A stretch of 64,000 nt of DNA from Glycomyces salinus (GTDB lineage: Bacteria > Actinomycetota > Actinomycetes > Mycobacteriales > Micromonosporaceae): assembly GCF_016428645.1 (NCBI RefSeq), contig NZ_JAELXW010000017.1, positions 1 through 64,000 on the forward strand, written 5' to 3'. Under the pieces are notes generated by a model. The model saw nothing but the letters and a program-made list of their open reading frames with translations, was not told the DNA's origin and did no database searches. The position numbers and the translations under genes are program-made. Each line of letters begins with the position of its first letter. Within the stretch, counting starts at the first letter, position 1. This document shows, in pieces, positions 44,519-54,007 of the stretch.

Positions 44519-45581
44519 GCTACGCGTGGCCATTGTCGGCGTGGGCAACTGCGCCTCGTCGCTCGTGCAGGGTGTCGAGTACTACCGAGACGCAGCGGTG
44601 GACGACCGCGTCCCCGGCTTGATGCACGTGCAGTTCGGTGACTACCACGTGCGTGACATCGAGTTCGTGGCCGCTTTCGACGTCGACGCCAAGAAGGTCG
44701 GGCAGGACCTGTCGAGCGCCATCAACGCCTCGGAGAACAACACCATCCAGTTCGCCGAAGTCCCCCCGACCGGTGTGAACGTCCTGCGCGGCCCCACCCT
44801 CGACGGCATGGGCCAGTACTACGACGAGATGGTGACCGAGTCCGCCGAAGCGCCGGTCGACGTGACCGCCGCGCTGCGCGAGGCCCGCGCCGACGTCGTG
44901 GTCTGCTACCTGCCGGTCGGCAGCGAGGAGGCCGCCAAGTTCTACGCCCAGGCGGCCATCGACGCCGGTTGCGCCTTCGTCAACGCCCTGCCGGTGTTCA
45001 TCGCCTCCGACCCCGAGTGGGCCCAGAAGTTCGTCGACGCCGGACTCCCGATCGTCGGCGACGACATCAAGAGCCAGGTCGGCGCCACGATAGTCCACCG
45101 GGTCCTGGCCAAGCTGTTCGAAGACCGCGGAGTCCGCCTCGACCGGACCTACCAGCTCAACTTCGGCGGCAACATGGACTTCATGAACATGCTGGAGCGC
45201 CAGCGGCTGGTCTCGAAGAAGATCTCCAAGACCCAGTCGGTCACCAGTCAGATCCCGCACGAGATGCGCGGCGCCGACGTCCACATCGGCCCCTCGGACC
45301 ACGTGCCGTGGCTGACCGACCGCAAGTGGGCCTACATCCGCATGGAGGGCACCACCTTCGGCGACGTGCCGCTCAACGCCGAGCTCAAACTCGAGGTGTG
45401 GGACTCGCCGAACTCGGCCGGGGTCATCATGGACGCCGTCCGCGCCGCCGGGATCGCCAAGGACCGCGGCGTCGGCGGCCCGGTCCTGAGCGCCTCGAGC
45501 TACTTCATGAAGTCCCCGCCCGAGCAGTACTCCGACGAGGAGGCCCGCGTCTCGGTCGAGGAGTTCATCGCCGGCGAGTAA
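44511..45581 (+). CDS. ino1: Inositol-3-phosphate synthase
   Basis: 356 aa. AAAGGAGG lies seven bases before ATG 44511, which decides the start. NAD motif [16 protein letters not shown], then [27 protein letters not shown] and the catalytic stretch [12 protein letters not shown]. It converts glucose 6-phosphate to inositol 3-phosphate for phosphatidylinositol and mycothiol. A rho-independent terminator follows at 45602. Confidence 0.95.
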   Translation: MGKLRVAIVGVGNCASSLVQGVEYYRDAAVDDRVPGLMHVQFGDYHVRDIEFVAAFDVDAKKVGQDLSSAINASENNTIQFAEVPPTGVNVLRGPTLDGMGQYYDEMVTESAEAPVDVTAALREARADVVVCYLPVGSEEAAKFYAQAAIDAGCAFVNALPVFIASDPEWAQKFVDAGLPIVGDDIKSQVGATIVHRVLAKLFEDRGVRLDRTYQLNFGGNMDFMNMLERQRLVSKKISKTQSVTSQIPHEMRGADVHIGPSDHVPWLTDRKWAYIRMEGTTFGDVPLNAELKLEVWDSPNSAGVIMDAVRAAGIAKDRGVGGPVLSASSYFMKSPPEQYSDEEARVSVEEFIAGE

Positions 45582-45601
45582 CCGGCTTCTCGCCTCAGAG
45601 G

Positions 45602-45638
45602 GGAGGCCCCCGGCGAAAATGGGGGTCTCCTTTCTCTT
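45602..45638 (+). terminator. Terminator after ino1
   Basis: GGAGGCCCCC pairs with GGGGGTCTCC (one G-U) around CGGCGAAAAT, followed by TTTCTCTT. Confidence 0.85.
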
Positions 45639-45659
45639 ACCCGGAGTTATCCTCGGACA

Positions 45660-47012
45660 ATGCGCACCGACCGGCACGTTCGGAACCTCGCCTCGAGCAG
45701 CGGTTTTCGGAAGCTGCTGGCCGTCAGGCTGACCTCGCAGGCCGCCGACGGCATGTTCCAGGCGTCCCTGGCGCTCAGCGTGTTCTTCAACCCCGCGCTG
45801 GGCGACAACACCAAGCCGTTCACCTACGCGGCCGCCGTCGCCCTCCTGCTCGGCCCCTACTCGCTGCTCGGGCCCTATGTCGGTGTCGTCCTCGACCGGT
45901 TCAGCCGCCGCAACCTCATCGGCGCCGCCAACGTCCTGCGCGCCGCCCTGGTCTTCACCATCGCCATGACCCTCCAGACCGGCCTGGACTGGACCTGGGT
46001 GCTGTGCGCGATGGTGGTGCTGGCCGCCAACCGCTTCGTCCTGGCCGGCCTCGGCGCCGCCCACCCGCACGTGGTCGAGGCGCCCGAACTGGTCACGGCC
46101 AACTCGCTGGCCTCCACCCTCGGCGCGATGGCCTACGGCCTCGGCCTGGCCATGACCGGCCTGGCCCGCCTCCTGTTCGACTCCGATATCTCCTATTCGA
46201 TGCTGGCCCTGGCCGCCGGACTCGGCTATCTGGCCTCGGCGGTGATCGTCTCGGCCTCCTTCCGCCCCGACTCGCTGGGACCGGGCCCGCAGAAGCGGGT
46301 CGCCGAGGGCCTGTGGAAGGGGGTCGCCTCCACCACCTCTGGAATGGTCGACGGCCTGCGGCACCTGCGCCGCCGCCGCGGACCGGCCCTGGCGATGGCC
46401 CTCCAGGGACTCCACCGGCTGCTGTACGGCATCGTGTTCATCGTCGCGATCGCCCTGTTCATGGGCTTCTTCTGGGACATCGAATCCGACCCGAGCCGGA
46501 CGACCACCATCAGCTGGCTGCTGGTCCTGGCCGTCCTCGGCAACATCGGCGTCTTCGTCGCCGCCGTCGTCACCCCGCGCGCCACCCGGCACTGGGGGCC
46601 GAAGAACTGGTCGGTGGTGCTCATGGCCATGTGCGCGGTGGTCGTGGCCGCCCTGGCGGGGACCATGAAACCGGTCATGTTCGCCGTCGCGGTGCTGCTG
46701 GTGAACATCGCCTCCCAAGGCATCAAGATCACCGTCGACACCGGGATCCAGCGCGGCGTCGAGGACTCCTACCGCGGCCGCGTCTTCAGCCTCAACGACA
46801 CCATCTACAACGTCGGCTACCTGGCCGGACTGTTCGCCGCCGCCCTGGTCGTCCCCTCCGACGGCTACTCCCCGGGCACCCTGGCGGGCGTTGCCATCTC
46901 TTACGGGCTGATTTGCGTCGGATACGCGTATCTGGCACGGGACGACGCCCCGTACGATTCACAAGCGTGGAGCCCCGCGACGCCAGAACCGAGACCGAGT
47001 ACGAGCCGGTAG
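45660..47012 (+). CDS. Major facilitator superfamily transporter
   Basis: 450 aa with 11-12 membrane helices. It has the motif-A-like GPYVGVVLDRFSRRN after helix 2 and the helix FVLAGLGAAHPHVVEAPELV of a conserved actinobacterial oriC-region transporter. Substrate unknown. ATG 45660 has a weak RBS and lies 21 bp after the ino1 terminator. Its end overlaps the cyclophilin-like gene by 46 bp. Confidence 0.82.
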   Translation: MRTDRHVRNLASSSGFRKLLAVRLTSQAADGMFQASLALSVFFNPALGDNTKPFTYAAAVALLLGPYSLLGPYVGVVLDRFSRRNLIGAANVLRAALVFTIAMTLQTGLDWTWVLCAMVVLAANRFVLAGLGAAHPHVVEAPELVTANSLASTLGAMAYGLGLAMTGLARLLFDSDISYSMLALAAGLGYLASAVIVSASFRPDSLGPGPQKRVAEGLWKGVASTTSGMVDGLRHLRRRRGPALAMALQGLHRLLYGIVFIVAIALFMGFFWDIESDPSRTTTISWLLVLAVLGNIGVFVAAVVTPRATRHWGPKNWSVVLMAMCAVVVAALAGTMKPVMFAVAVLLVNIASQGIKITVDTGIQRGVEDSYRGRVFSLNDTIYNVGYLAGLFAAALVVPSDGYSPGTLAGVAISYGLICVGYAYLARDDAPYDSQAWSPATPEPRPSTSR

Positions 47013-47860
47013 CCGCCAACCCGTACAAGGGCACTCCGCCGTGGCAGCGCCGCGGCGGGTGGAAGGCCGGCCTGGCCGGCCTCGCCGCGCTCGTCCTCAC
47101 CGCCGGTTCGATCGTGGGGGTCGCCTGGCTGGCCTTCCGCGACGGCGGCGACCGAGCCGACGGCGGCGAACAGGTTATCTCCGAGCGCTGCCAGGTCGTC
47201 GAGTCCGACGACGCCGGGCCCGAGGCCGACCCGCCCGGCGGCGGCGCCCCGGCCGACCGCACCGTCGTCTCGATCGAGACCAGCCACGGCACCCTCGACG
47301 TCATGCTCTGGGGCGACCTGGCCCCCTGCGGGGTCGAGGCGTTCCTGCAACTGGCGCAGTCCGGCTACTACAACACCCACGACTGCGACCGGCTCACGAC
47401 GCAGGAGACCAGCCCGTGGGTGATCCTGCAATGCGGCCGCCCCGGATGGGAACCGGACAACGACCTGACCTACGGCCCCGGCTGGCGCTACCAGACCGAG
47501 GTCGGCATGGAAGGCAACGACGTCCAGGACGTGCTCGCGCTGGTAACCGACGAGACCGGCCGCGCCGGCAGCGCGTTCACCCTCATCCGCGGACAGGCCG
47601 TCCCCACCGCCAACGTCAGCGTCATCGGCGGCATCGTCGACGGCTTCGAAGTCCTCGACGCCCTCGCCTGGGTGCCCGACCAGAGCACCTACGACGGCCA
47701 ACCTCCCGAGTCGATCACGATCTACGGGATCACCGTGATCGACGAATCCGACCTGCCCACCGGGGACGGACCGACCAGCCCCGGGGCCGGCGACCAGACG
47801 ACCGTCCCGACCCCGACCGACGAGGCGACCGACACGCCCACGACCGACGAGCCGTCCTAG
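46967..47860 (+). CDS. Membrane-anchored peptidyl-prolyl isomerase (cyclophilin-type)
   Basis: 297 aa from GTG 46967. N-terminal cytoplasmic segment, one membrane helix at about 35-58 (LAGLAALVLTAGSIVGVAWL), then a cyclophilin domain outside: VSIETSHGTLDVMLWGDLAP, GVEAFLQLAQSGYY, LIRGQAVPTANVSVIGGIV. Key catalytic residues of classic cyclophilins (R-x-x-x-F near HR) are partly altered, so activity is uncertain. The tail is Thr/Asp/Pro rich. Its stop codon overlaps that of the convergent acyltransferase gene (CTAG). Confidence 0.75.
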   Translation: MEPRDARTETEYEPVAANPYKGTPPWQRRGGWKAGLAGLAALVLTAGSIVGVAWLAFRDGGDRADGGEQVISERCQVVESDDAGPEADPPGGGAPADRTVVSIETSHGTLDVMLWGDLAPCGVEAFLQLAQSGYYNTHDCDRLTTQETSPWVILQCGRPGWEPDNDLTYGPGWRYQTEVGMEGNDVQDVLALVTDETGRAGSAFTLIRGQAVPTANVSVIGGIVDGFEVLDALAWVPDQSTYDGQPPESITIYGITVIDESDLPTGDGPTSPGAGDQTTVPTPTDEATDTPTTDEPS

Positions 47861-48546
47861 TCGGTCTCTTCCCTGTCCTTGCCGGGCCGTTCGCGCTTGG
47901 CGTACTTGTCGACGTACTCCTGGCCGGTCAACTGCCGGATCGCGTCCATGATCTCGTCGGTGACCGCCCGGATGATGACGCGGTCGTTCTCCATCCCCGC
48001 GTAGCGGCTGAAGTCCAGGGTCTTGCCGATCCGCACCCCGACCGGCGCCACCCGCGGGCGCGATTCCCCGATCGGCAGCACCTTCTCGGTGCCGATCATG
48101 CCCACCGGCACCACCGGCGCCCCCGAGGCCAGCGCCAACCGCGCCACGCCCGGCTTGCCGCGGTAGAGGCGCCCGTCCGGCGAGCGCGTCCCCTCCGGGA
48201 AGATCGCCAGAATCCGGTCCTCGGCCAGGACCTCCAGCGACGGCTCCAGGCTGGCCGCGCTGCGGCGACCCCCCGAGCGGTCCACGGCGATCTGGCCGAG
48301 GGCCTTGACGGTCTTGGAGATGAGCTTGCCCTTGACGCCCGCGCCGGTGAAGTACTCGATCTTCGCCATGGTGGCGATGTGGCGCTTGGTGGTCAGCCCC
48401 AGGAAGTAGTGGTCGGCGACCGAGAGGTGGTTCGACGCCAGGATGACCGGTCCGGTCTCGGGAATGTGCTCCCGGCCGTCGATCCACGGTCGCCAGATGA
48501 CCTTGATCGCGGGGGCGGCCGTCCATTGCAGCGTCTTGTACAGCAC
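47857..48546 (-). CDS. 1-acyl-sn-glycerol-3-phosphate acyltransferase (PlsC-like)
   Basis: 229 aa. Acyltransferase block I is SNHLSVADHYFLGL (H-x4-D), then block III IFPEGTRSPDGRLYRGKPG and block IV VVPVGMIG. It acylates lysophosphatidic acid at the membrane in phospholipid synthesis. Fused stop with the cyclophilin-like gene (CTAG). ATG 48546 without clear RBS. Confidence 0.88.
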   Translation of the reverse strand: MLYKTLQWTAAPAIKVIWRPWIDGREHIPETGPVILASNHLSVADHYFLGLTTKRHIATMAKIEYFTGAGVKGKLISKTVKALGQIAVDRSGGRRSAASLEPSLEVLAEDRILAIFPEGTRSPDGRLYRGKPGVARLALASGAPVVPVGMIGTEKVLPIGESRPRVAPVGVRIGKTLDFSRYAGMENDRVIIRAVTDEIMDAIRQLTGQEYVDKYAKRERPGKDREETD

Positions 48547-48595
48547 CTTGTTCAGCTCTCCAATGGTCCTCGCCCCGGCGGCGGAAGAAGGGGCT

Positions 48596-48686
48596 CTCCC
48601 AATCTACGGCTCACCCGTCTCGCCGCGATCGGACGATCCACGGCTCGCCGAGCTCGCCCGATCTGCGGCTCGCGGGCTTCGCCGAG
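48596..48686 (+). repeat. Three tandem degenerate copies of the dispersed 36-bp element
   Basis: Approximate units CCAATCTACGGCTCACCCGT (from 48598), GATCCACGGCTCGCCGAGCT and GATCTGCGGCTCGCGGGC, the last ending TTCGCCGAG at 48686. They lie in the 175-bp gap upstream of the acyltransferase gene. Confidence 0.55.
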
Positions 48687-48721
48687 TCAGGCCGGAACCG
48701 AGTGTATGGCATCAGTGGTGG

Positions 48722-49348
48722 CTACAGGTACTGCCCGGGGTGGTGGTCGTGATCGTCACCGCGCGCGGCGCGCTCTGCCATTATGGCCTTCAACTGGGGC
48801 GGGAGGTCGCCGCCGCCGGCCGGCAAAGCCTTCATATCGCCCTGCCGCATCTGGTCGAGCTGGAGCCGCGCGGCCATCTGCTGGGCGACCAGCGCCGCCT
48901 GGATGCCGTGGAACAGGCCCTCGAGCCATCCGACGAGCTGGGCCTGGGCGATGCGCAGCTCGGCCTCGCTGGGGATCTCGTCCTCGCCGAACGGCAGCGA
49001 GAGCCGCTCGAGCTCGTCGCGCAGCTCCGGGGCCAGGCCCGACTCGAGCTCGGCGATCGACCGCGCGTGGATTTCGCGCAGCCGCTGGCGGCCCTTGTCG
49101 TCGAGATCGGCGGCGCGGACCTCCTCGAGCAGCTGCTTGATCATGGAGCCGACGCGCATCACCTTGGCGGGCTCGGCCACCAGCTTGGACGGGTCGGACT
49201 CGATCGGTCCGTCCTCTGCGGCGGCCTCCAGCTGCCGCCGGGCCTCGTCCGCGGAGATCGGGTTGCCCTCGGCGTCGACGATAACCAGCTCGTCGTCCTG
49301 CTCCTCGGGGCGCTTCTCGCGTTCGTCCCTGGTGTTCTCTTCGGTCAT
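48722..49348 (-). CDS. bpa: Bacterial proteasome activator Bpa (PafE-like)
   Basis: 208 aa from ATG 49348; GGGGAAAC lies upstream. The helical core is VGSMIKQLLEEVRAADLDDK, REIHARSIAELESGLAPEL and RIAQAQLVGWLEGLFHGIQA. It ends with HPGQYL: the C-terminal GQYL motif docks into the 20S proteasome alpha ring. Bpa opens the gate without ATP, releasing misfolded proteins. It implies the organism has a proteasome. The acidic N-terminus is typical. Confidence 0.9.
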   Translation of the reverse strand: MTEENTRDEREKRPEEQDDELVIVDAEGNPISADEARRQLEAAAEDGPIESDPSKLVAEPAKVMRVGSMIKQLLEEVRAADLDDKGRQRLREIHARSIAELESGLAPELRDELERLSLPFGEDEIPSEAELRIAQAQLVGWLEGLFHGIQAALVAQQMAARLQLDQMRQGDMKALPAGGGDLPPQLKAIMAERAARGDDHDHHPGQYL

Positions 49349-49516
49349 GTCGTGCCGTTTCCCCATGTCGTCTCGGCGGTCTCTAGATCCCTCCACTCCG
49401 AGCCTAACGCGGCCCGGACAGGCGTTGTTCCCGCGGCGGACACGACCTTGTCGGATTCGGCCTGTACCGGCCGAGGCCGCAGCACCCGAGACCTTGCGGG
49501 TGAGGAGAGAAAGAGA

Positions 49517-49543
49517 AAGCCCGGTGGCCGAGCCACCGGGCTT
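49517..49543. terminator. Terminator after tRNA-Leu
   Basis: AAGCCCGGTGGC pairs perfectly with GCCACCGGGCTT around CGA. On the minus strand it is followed by a T/C-rich tail (TCTCTTTCTCTCC), downstream of tRNA-Leu. Confidence 0.85.
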
Positions 49544-49549
49544 GTTCTG

Positions 49550-49632
49550 TGCGCGAGGTGGGAGTTGAACCCACACGTCCTTTCGGACACTGGCACCTGA
49601 AGCCAGCGCGTCTGCCATTCCGCCACTCGCGC
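49550..49632 (-). tRNA. tRNA-Leu(CAG)
   Basis: An 83-nt class II tRNA: acceptor GCGCGAG/CTCGCGC, anticodon arm CTGGC-TTCAGGT-GCCAG (CAG), long variable arm GTCC-GAAA-GGAC, T loop TTCAACT, discriminator A; CCA not encoded. Confidence 0.95.
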
Positions 49633-49716
49633 GAGTGCTGATCAGCAACGCGATGATACTACCTTGTTCGGAACCAGGGTGGCGAACGGGTATTGGGTGG
49701 ATTGAGAGCTGTGCCG

Positions 49717-50694
49717 CTACAGCAGCGTGCGGAGCCTGCCGACCGGCTGGCCGCCGCCGTAGACCTCAGGCCAGGACATGGCCTCGACGACCGGCTTCGA
49801 CTCGGCCGGGAACTCGTAGCCGGCCATCGTGTCCAGCGCCCGCAGCGCCACCGGCATCGAGGCGCGGCCCGCGCCGTCGTCGATCTTGACGGCCACGGCT
49901 CCGGCCCCGGGCACGGCCAGGGCGTGTACGCCCTCGGCGCCGCCCTTGGCGACCAGGCCCGGCACGGCCGACATCGAGCGGTGGTCGGGGGCCTCGGAGC
50001 CGTCGACGAGCCTCGAGTGGGCGCGCATCGCGTCGACCACGCGCCGCTCCGGCGTGCCCTCTTCGGCGGTGACCAGGCGCGCGAAGGCCCTGGCCAGGCC
50101 GGTCAGGGAGATCGCCAGGACCGGGGCGCCGCAGCCGTCGACGCCGACCGCCCGCACCGACTCGCCGGTCAGCTCCTCGACGGTGGCCGCGATGAGCTCC
50201 TGGAGTGGGTGGCCCGGTTCGCGGTAGGACTCGGTGTCCCAGCTGGCGGCGGCGCAGGCGGCCAGCATCCCGGCGTGTTTGCCCGAGCAGTTCATGTAGA
50301 CCCGGCGGGCCTCCCCTCCGCGGGCCACGACCGAGCGGCGCGCGGCCGGGTCGCCGGGGAGGTCGGGCGGGCACTGGAGGCTGTCCTCGCCGAGCCCGGC
50401 GTGCGAGAGCACCGAGTCGACCCTCTCCAGGTGGAACGGCTCGCCCTTGTGGCTGGCCGCCGCGATCGCCAGGTCGGCCTCGCTCGCGGGCTCCCATCCG
50501 GCGCGGAGCATGGCCACCGCCTGCATCGGCTTGTTGGCCGAGCGGGGGAAGACCGGCGAGGCGGCGTCGCCGACGGAGGCGGTCAGCTCGCCGGACGGAT
50601 CGGTCACGGCCACGCTGCCCCGGTGGAGGCTCTCGGCGAAGCCGGATCGGACGATTTCAGCGACGGGTTCGCCGCCGCGATAGGTAGCACTCAT
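49717..50694 (-). CDS. L-asparaginase II (Ans-type, PF06089-like)
   Basis: 325 aa from ATG 50694. N-terminal EPVAEIVRSGFAESLHRGSV, the catalytic regions SANKPMQAVAML and ASHKGEPFHLERV, YMNCSGKHAGML and VDGCGAPVLAISL. This is the family of actinobacterial asparaginases that differ from E. coli AnsB. It hydrolyses asparagine to aspartate and ammonia. No RBS is clear; divergent from the next gene with 144 bp between. Confidence 0.88.
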   Translation of the reverse strand: MSATYRGGEPVAEIVRSGFAESLHRGSVAVTDPSGELTASVGDAASPVFPRSANKPMQAVAMLRAGWEPASEADLAIAAASHKGEPFHLERVDSVLSHAGLGEDSLQCPPDLPGDPAARRSVVARGGEARRVYMNCSGKHAGMLAACAAASWDTESYREPGHPLQELIAATVEELTGESVRAVGVDGCGAPVLAISLTGLARAFARLVTAEEGTPERRVVDAMRAHSRLVDGSEAPDHRSMSAVPGLVAKGGAEGVHALAVPGAGAVAVKIDDGAGRASMPVALRALDTMAGYEFPAESKPVVEAMSWPEVYGGGQPVGRLRTLL

Positions 50695-50838
50695 ACCGCG
50701 GAGACTATCGCCGCCGCTCAGCGGTCGCGGTCGGATCGCCAAGGATGAGACCCGTGCCCGCCCGAGGCGCGGGCGGTGTCGCATGCGGTCGCTAGGTTCG
50801 TTGCGCGAGAGCGACAGACGAGTGGAAGTGAGGACTCT

Positions 50839-51309
50839 ATGGGCATGTACATCGATTTCGTGAAGGTCACCCCGGCGGAGTTGGAGCGCGCGTCCGACGA
50901 CCCGGAATTGGCAGCGGCCCTGATCGGCGCGGAGGTGGACAGCGAGGTCGATTCCGGACCGTCGGGCGAAGTCGGCAAAGCCTGGGCCGGCATCGAATAC
51001 CTGCTGGACGAGGCCGGCTACGGATTCGAGTTCCTTATGGAGGGCGACAGGATCATCGACGAGGACATGTATTGCGTGGACGGCTGGTGGCCCGGGCTGG
51101 TCAGCGAGGTCGCCGCGCGGCTCGAGGACCTGCCTTGGGAGCGCCTGTCGGCGCACTTCGACGCCGCGGCCATGCGCGCCGCCAAGGTCTACGCGTGCGG
51201 GGCCGAAGGAGATCGCGAGTTCCTCGAGGAGTACTACGTGATGATGAGGGCCTTCTTCAAGGACGCGGCCGCCTCGGGGGCGGCCGCGATCATGGAGTTC
51301 TCCGGCTGA
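50839..51309 (+). CDS. DUF1877 family protein
   Basis: 156 aa. Starts MGMYIDFVKVTPAELERA, then AGIEYLLDEAGYGFEF, a DUF1877 (YfbM-like) pattern: the family is small, acidic and of unknown function. GAGGAC precedes ATG 50839. It is in the plus strand between asparaginase and ygfZ and converges on ygfZ with a 12-bp gap. Confidence 0.72.
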   Translation: MGMYIDFVKVTPAELERASDDPELAAALIGAEVDSEVDSGPSGEVGKAWAGIEYLLDEAGYGFEFLMEGDRIIDEDMYCVDGWWPGLVSEVAARLEDLPWERLSAHFDAAAMRAAKVYACGAEGDREFLEEYYVMMRAFFKDAAASGAAAIMEFSG

Positions 51310-51321
51310 CCGGCCGCGGCC

Positions 51322-52374
51322 TCACTGGCTCGCGGCCTGGCCCCCGGCGGTCAGCCGCGCTCCGGTGTCGTCGGCGGTGTTGCGCTTGAGCATGGCCAGG
51401 GCGATCTGGCCCTCCTCGTAGTGCTGGACGGCGGTGCCGATGAAGCCGACTTCCTTGTCCCCCAGCAGGACCGGCGTGCCCTGCGCGGGCGGGTGCTCGT
51501 CGGTGCCGTCCAGGTGGAGCCGGACCAGGCGGCGCGGCGGCTGGCCGAGGTGGTGGACCTTCGCGACGGTCTCCTGGCCCCGGTAGCAGCCCTTGTCGAG
51601 GTGGATCGCGGCGCCCAGCCACGCGGGGACCTCGTGCGGGACGGTCCGGTCGTCGGTGTCGACGCCGAAGCGCGGCACAGCTGCCTGTACCCGCAGCGCG
51701 TCGAACGCCCAGGTTCCGGCCGGGACGGCGCCGGAGTCCGCGATCGCGCCGATGTCCGTGCGGCGCACCATCGAGTCGCGCGTGCCGGGGCCGAGCGCGT
51801 CGGTGCGGCGCGTCCAGCCTTCGGTCGAATCGAGCGGGCCCCCGTCGTAGACGGCGGTGGTCACGGCCTTGATGTCGCGCGAGACGAATTTCGGGGGCGG
51901 CACCGGCTGGAGCTGGGGAGCCTCGGCGGAGTCCGGCTCGCCGGTGAAGGTGAACAGCGCCCATTCGTCGCTCTGGTCGCGGATGTCGACCTCGGTGCGG
52001 AACTTCATCATCTGGAGGAACTTCAGCAGCGCCTCCCCGGCGCCCGGCTCGGTGTCGAGCCAGGTGGTCCCGCCGTCGTCGAAGACGGCGGCGTGGTGTT
52101 CGATCCGGCCGGTCGGCGACAGGAACAGCGTCTCGGTGCCCTGATGCGGGCGCAGGCCGGTCAGGTGCTGGGTGGAGAGCGAGTGCAGCCACTCCAGGCG
52201 CGCCTCGCCGGCCACGGTGACGATGTCCCGGTCGGAGCGGTCGAAGACCGCTCCGACCGTCGCGGCCCGGCGCTGCTCGCCCAGCGGGTCGCCGTAGTGC
52301 CAGGCGGTCCGCCCGGCTTCGGTGGCGACGGCGCCGGGGAGGCCCAGCAGGGGGGACGGGGCGGTCTCGGTCAT
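51322..52374 (-). CDS. ygfZ: Folate-binding protein YgfZ (iron-sulfur cluster repair)
   Basis: 350 aa. The family mark is the conserved KGCYRGQE motif in IHLDKGCYRGQETVAKVH, preceded by tetrahydrofolate-binding folds (LGDRDIV-like RSDRDIVTVAGEARLEWLHS, cut here). It supports repair or assembly of some iron-sulfur enzymes. It overlaps the fur stop by ATGA on the same strand, so the two are coupled. Confidence 0.9.
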   Translation of the reverse strand: MTETAPSPLLGLPGAVATEAGRTAWHYGDPLGEQRRAATVGAVFDRSDRDIVTVAGEARLEWLHSLSTQHLTGLRPHQGTETLFLSPTGRIEHHAAVFDDGGTTWLDTEPGAGEALLKFLQMMKFRTEVDIRDQSDEWALFTFTGEPDSAEAPQLQPVPPPKFVSRDIKAVTTAVYDGGPLDSTEGWTRRTDALGPGTRDSMVRRTDIGAIADSGAVPAGTWAFDALRVQAAVPRFGVDTDDRTVPHEVPAWLGAAIHLDKGCYRGQETVAKVHHLGQPPRRLVRLHLDGTDEHPPAQGTPVLLGDKEVGFIGTAVQHYEEGQIALAMLKRNTADDTGARLTAGGQAASQ

Positions 52375-52811
52375 CAACGCTTCTCCAAGCATTCGGCGCA
52401 GGTTCCGAACAGCGCGACGTGGCCGACGTCGAGGACGAATCCCGTCCGGTCGGCGACAGCCCGGCGCGCGTCCGCGAACACCGCTGGTTCGACTTCGGTG
52501 ATCCGTCCGCAACGGTGGCACACCAGGTGAGCGTGCCCTCGGTCGCCGGCCGGATGGTAGGTGGGGGCGCCGTGGGAGAGGTGGGTGTGGGAGATCAGTT
52601 GCAAGTCCTCGAGCAGGTCGAGGGTGCGGTAGACGGTGGTGATGTTCACCCCGTCGACCTGGTCCCGGATGCGCTCGTGGATCTGCTCGGGGGTGGCGTG
52701 CCCGAGGTCGCGGACAGCATCGAGGACGAGCTGGCGCTGAGCGGTCATGCGCAGGCCCCTGGAGCGCAGCACCGCCGCCAGTTCTGTGTCTGACTCGGCT
52801 TCGGTGGGCAT
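52374..52811 (-). CDS. Fur-family metalloregulator
   Basis: 145 aa from ATG 52811. DNA-binding winged helix: RLMTAQR-type RGLRMTAQRQLVLDAVRDL, then DGVNITTVYRTLDLLEDLQLI cut here. Metal site: HLVCHRCGRITEVE and the tail FGTCAECLEKR give two CxxC zinc ligands. It is a Fur/Zur/FurB-like repressor; which metal cannot be told. It is followed by ygfZ (ATGA overlap), a likely target of iron control. Confidence 0.9.
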   Translation of the reverse strand: MPTEAESDTELAAVLRSRGLRMTAQRQLVLDAVRDLGHATPEQIHERIRDQVDGVNITTVYRTLDLLEDLQLISHTHLSHGAPTYHPAGDRGHAHLVCHRCGRITEVEPAVFADARRAVADRTGFVLDVGHVALFGTCAECLEKR

Positions 52812-52848
52812 GTCTGCATCGTACTTCCCGTGGGAGGAGAATGACCGC

Positions 52849-53703
52849 ATGGCGATAGTTACAGCAGTACTGCACCGGGGCGTCGTCGATTCCGACGAGC
52901 CGATCCTGTGCGCCGACGATCTGGGCGTGCTCCGCGGTGACGGGGTGTTCGAGACGATCAATGTGCGCGAGGGGCGCGCGTTCCTGCTCGACGCGCACCT
53001 GGACCGGATGGCGAATTCGGCCCGCCGCATGGAGTTCGAGCTGCCGGACAAGGCCGAGCTGGCCGGTCTGGCCGAGCAGGCCCTGGCCGCCTGGCGCGAG
53101 CGCGAGAGCGGCGAGGGGGCGCTGCGGCTGATCGCGACCCGCGGGCGCGAGCACGGCGGGCCGCCCACGGTCTACGCGACGATCGATCCGGTGCCGCGCG
53201 AGCGGATCCTGCCGCGGCGGGACGGGCTGAAGGTCGTCACGGCCTCCTTGGGGGTGAACGCGGATGCACGGGGCGAGGCCCCGTGGCTTCTCGGCGGGGT
53301 CAAGGCGCTCTCGTACGCCACGCAGATGGCGGTGACGCGCTGGGCGAAGTCGCAGGGCGCCGACGACGCGCTGTGGGTCTCGGCCGACGGCTACGCCCTG
53401 GAGGGCCCGACCTCGTCGCTGCTGTGGCTGGACGGGGACCAGCTGTGCACCACGCCGGTCTCGAGCGGGATCCTGCCGGGGACGACCAGCGCGCACCTGA
53501 TGGAGCGGGCCTCGAAGATCGGGCTGGAGGCGGTCGAGCGCCTGGTCACGGTGGAGTCGCTGCTGGAGATGGACGGGGCCTGGCTGACCTCCTCCGTCCG
53601 TGGTGTGGCGTTTATCACCAGCATCGATGGCCGGGAGGTTTCTCAACGCCCGGGCGTTACCGCTGAGCTGGATAAACTCGCCGGTTTCGAGGTTCCTTCG
53701 TAA
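52849..53703 (+). CDS. Class IV aminotransferase (aminodeoxychorismate lyase/branched-chain type)
   Basis: 284 aa, GGGAGGAG ten bases before ATG 52849. Motifs: LGVLRGDGVFETINV at the N-terminus, FLLDAHLDRMANSARRM, the PLP Lys in LLGGVKALSYATQMAV and SGILPGTTSAHLM. It could be 4-amino-4-deoxychorismate lyase (folate) or a branched-chain aminotransferase-like enzyme; the short length favours the former. It is divergent from fur with 37 bp between. Confidence 0.82.
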   Translation: MAIVTAVLHRGVVDSDEPILCADDLGVLRGDGVFETINVREGRAFLLDAHLDRMANSARRMEFELPDKAELAGLAEQALAAWRERESGEGALRLIATRGREHGGPPTVYATIDPVPRERILPRRDGLKVVTASLGVNADARGEAPWLLGGVKALSYATQMAVTRWAKSQGADDALWVSADGYALEGPTSSLLWLDGDQLCTTPVSSGILPGTTSAHLMERASKIGLEAVERLVTVESLLEMDGAWLTSSVRGVAFITSIDGREVSQRPGVTAELDKLAGFEVPS

Positions 53704-54007
53704 CGGTTTCGCATCGATTCCCAGCGAGTTCTCAGCCTCGCCACAGGCCGCGCTCAGAGACGGTCCTCATAGTAATAATTGTTCCGGTCACGCCGACACG
53801 CCGAACAGATGGACATGGGCAGTCTTCTGGGAGGCACGGAACAATCCGGGGGCACATACCGGTAAGGGCAATCGGGCACAGCCCTACCGGTGCCAATGAA
53901 AAGTGGAGCTCCTCCACTTTATCGGGGCCGCAGTGAATGGGCAAGCACTGCGGCCCCATTTCCATGTCACGGAATCGACACGACCAGGTCGCTCTCCGAT
54001 CGCCGCC
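53704..54007. other. 304-bp intergenic region with two hairpins
   Basis: No gene is visible. Two strong hairpins, 53900-53920 and 53924-53957, lie at its right side between convergent genes. Confidence 0.6.
53900..53957. terminator. Double hairpin between convergent genes
   Basis: AAAGTGGAG pairs with CTCCACTTT (53900-53920), then GGGGCCGCAGTG with CACTGCGGCCCC (53924-53935/53946-53957). Two adjacent stems are typical of bidirectional termination. Confidence 0.75.
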
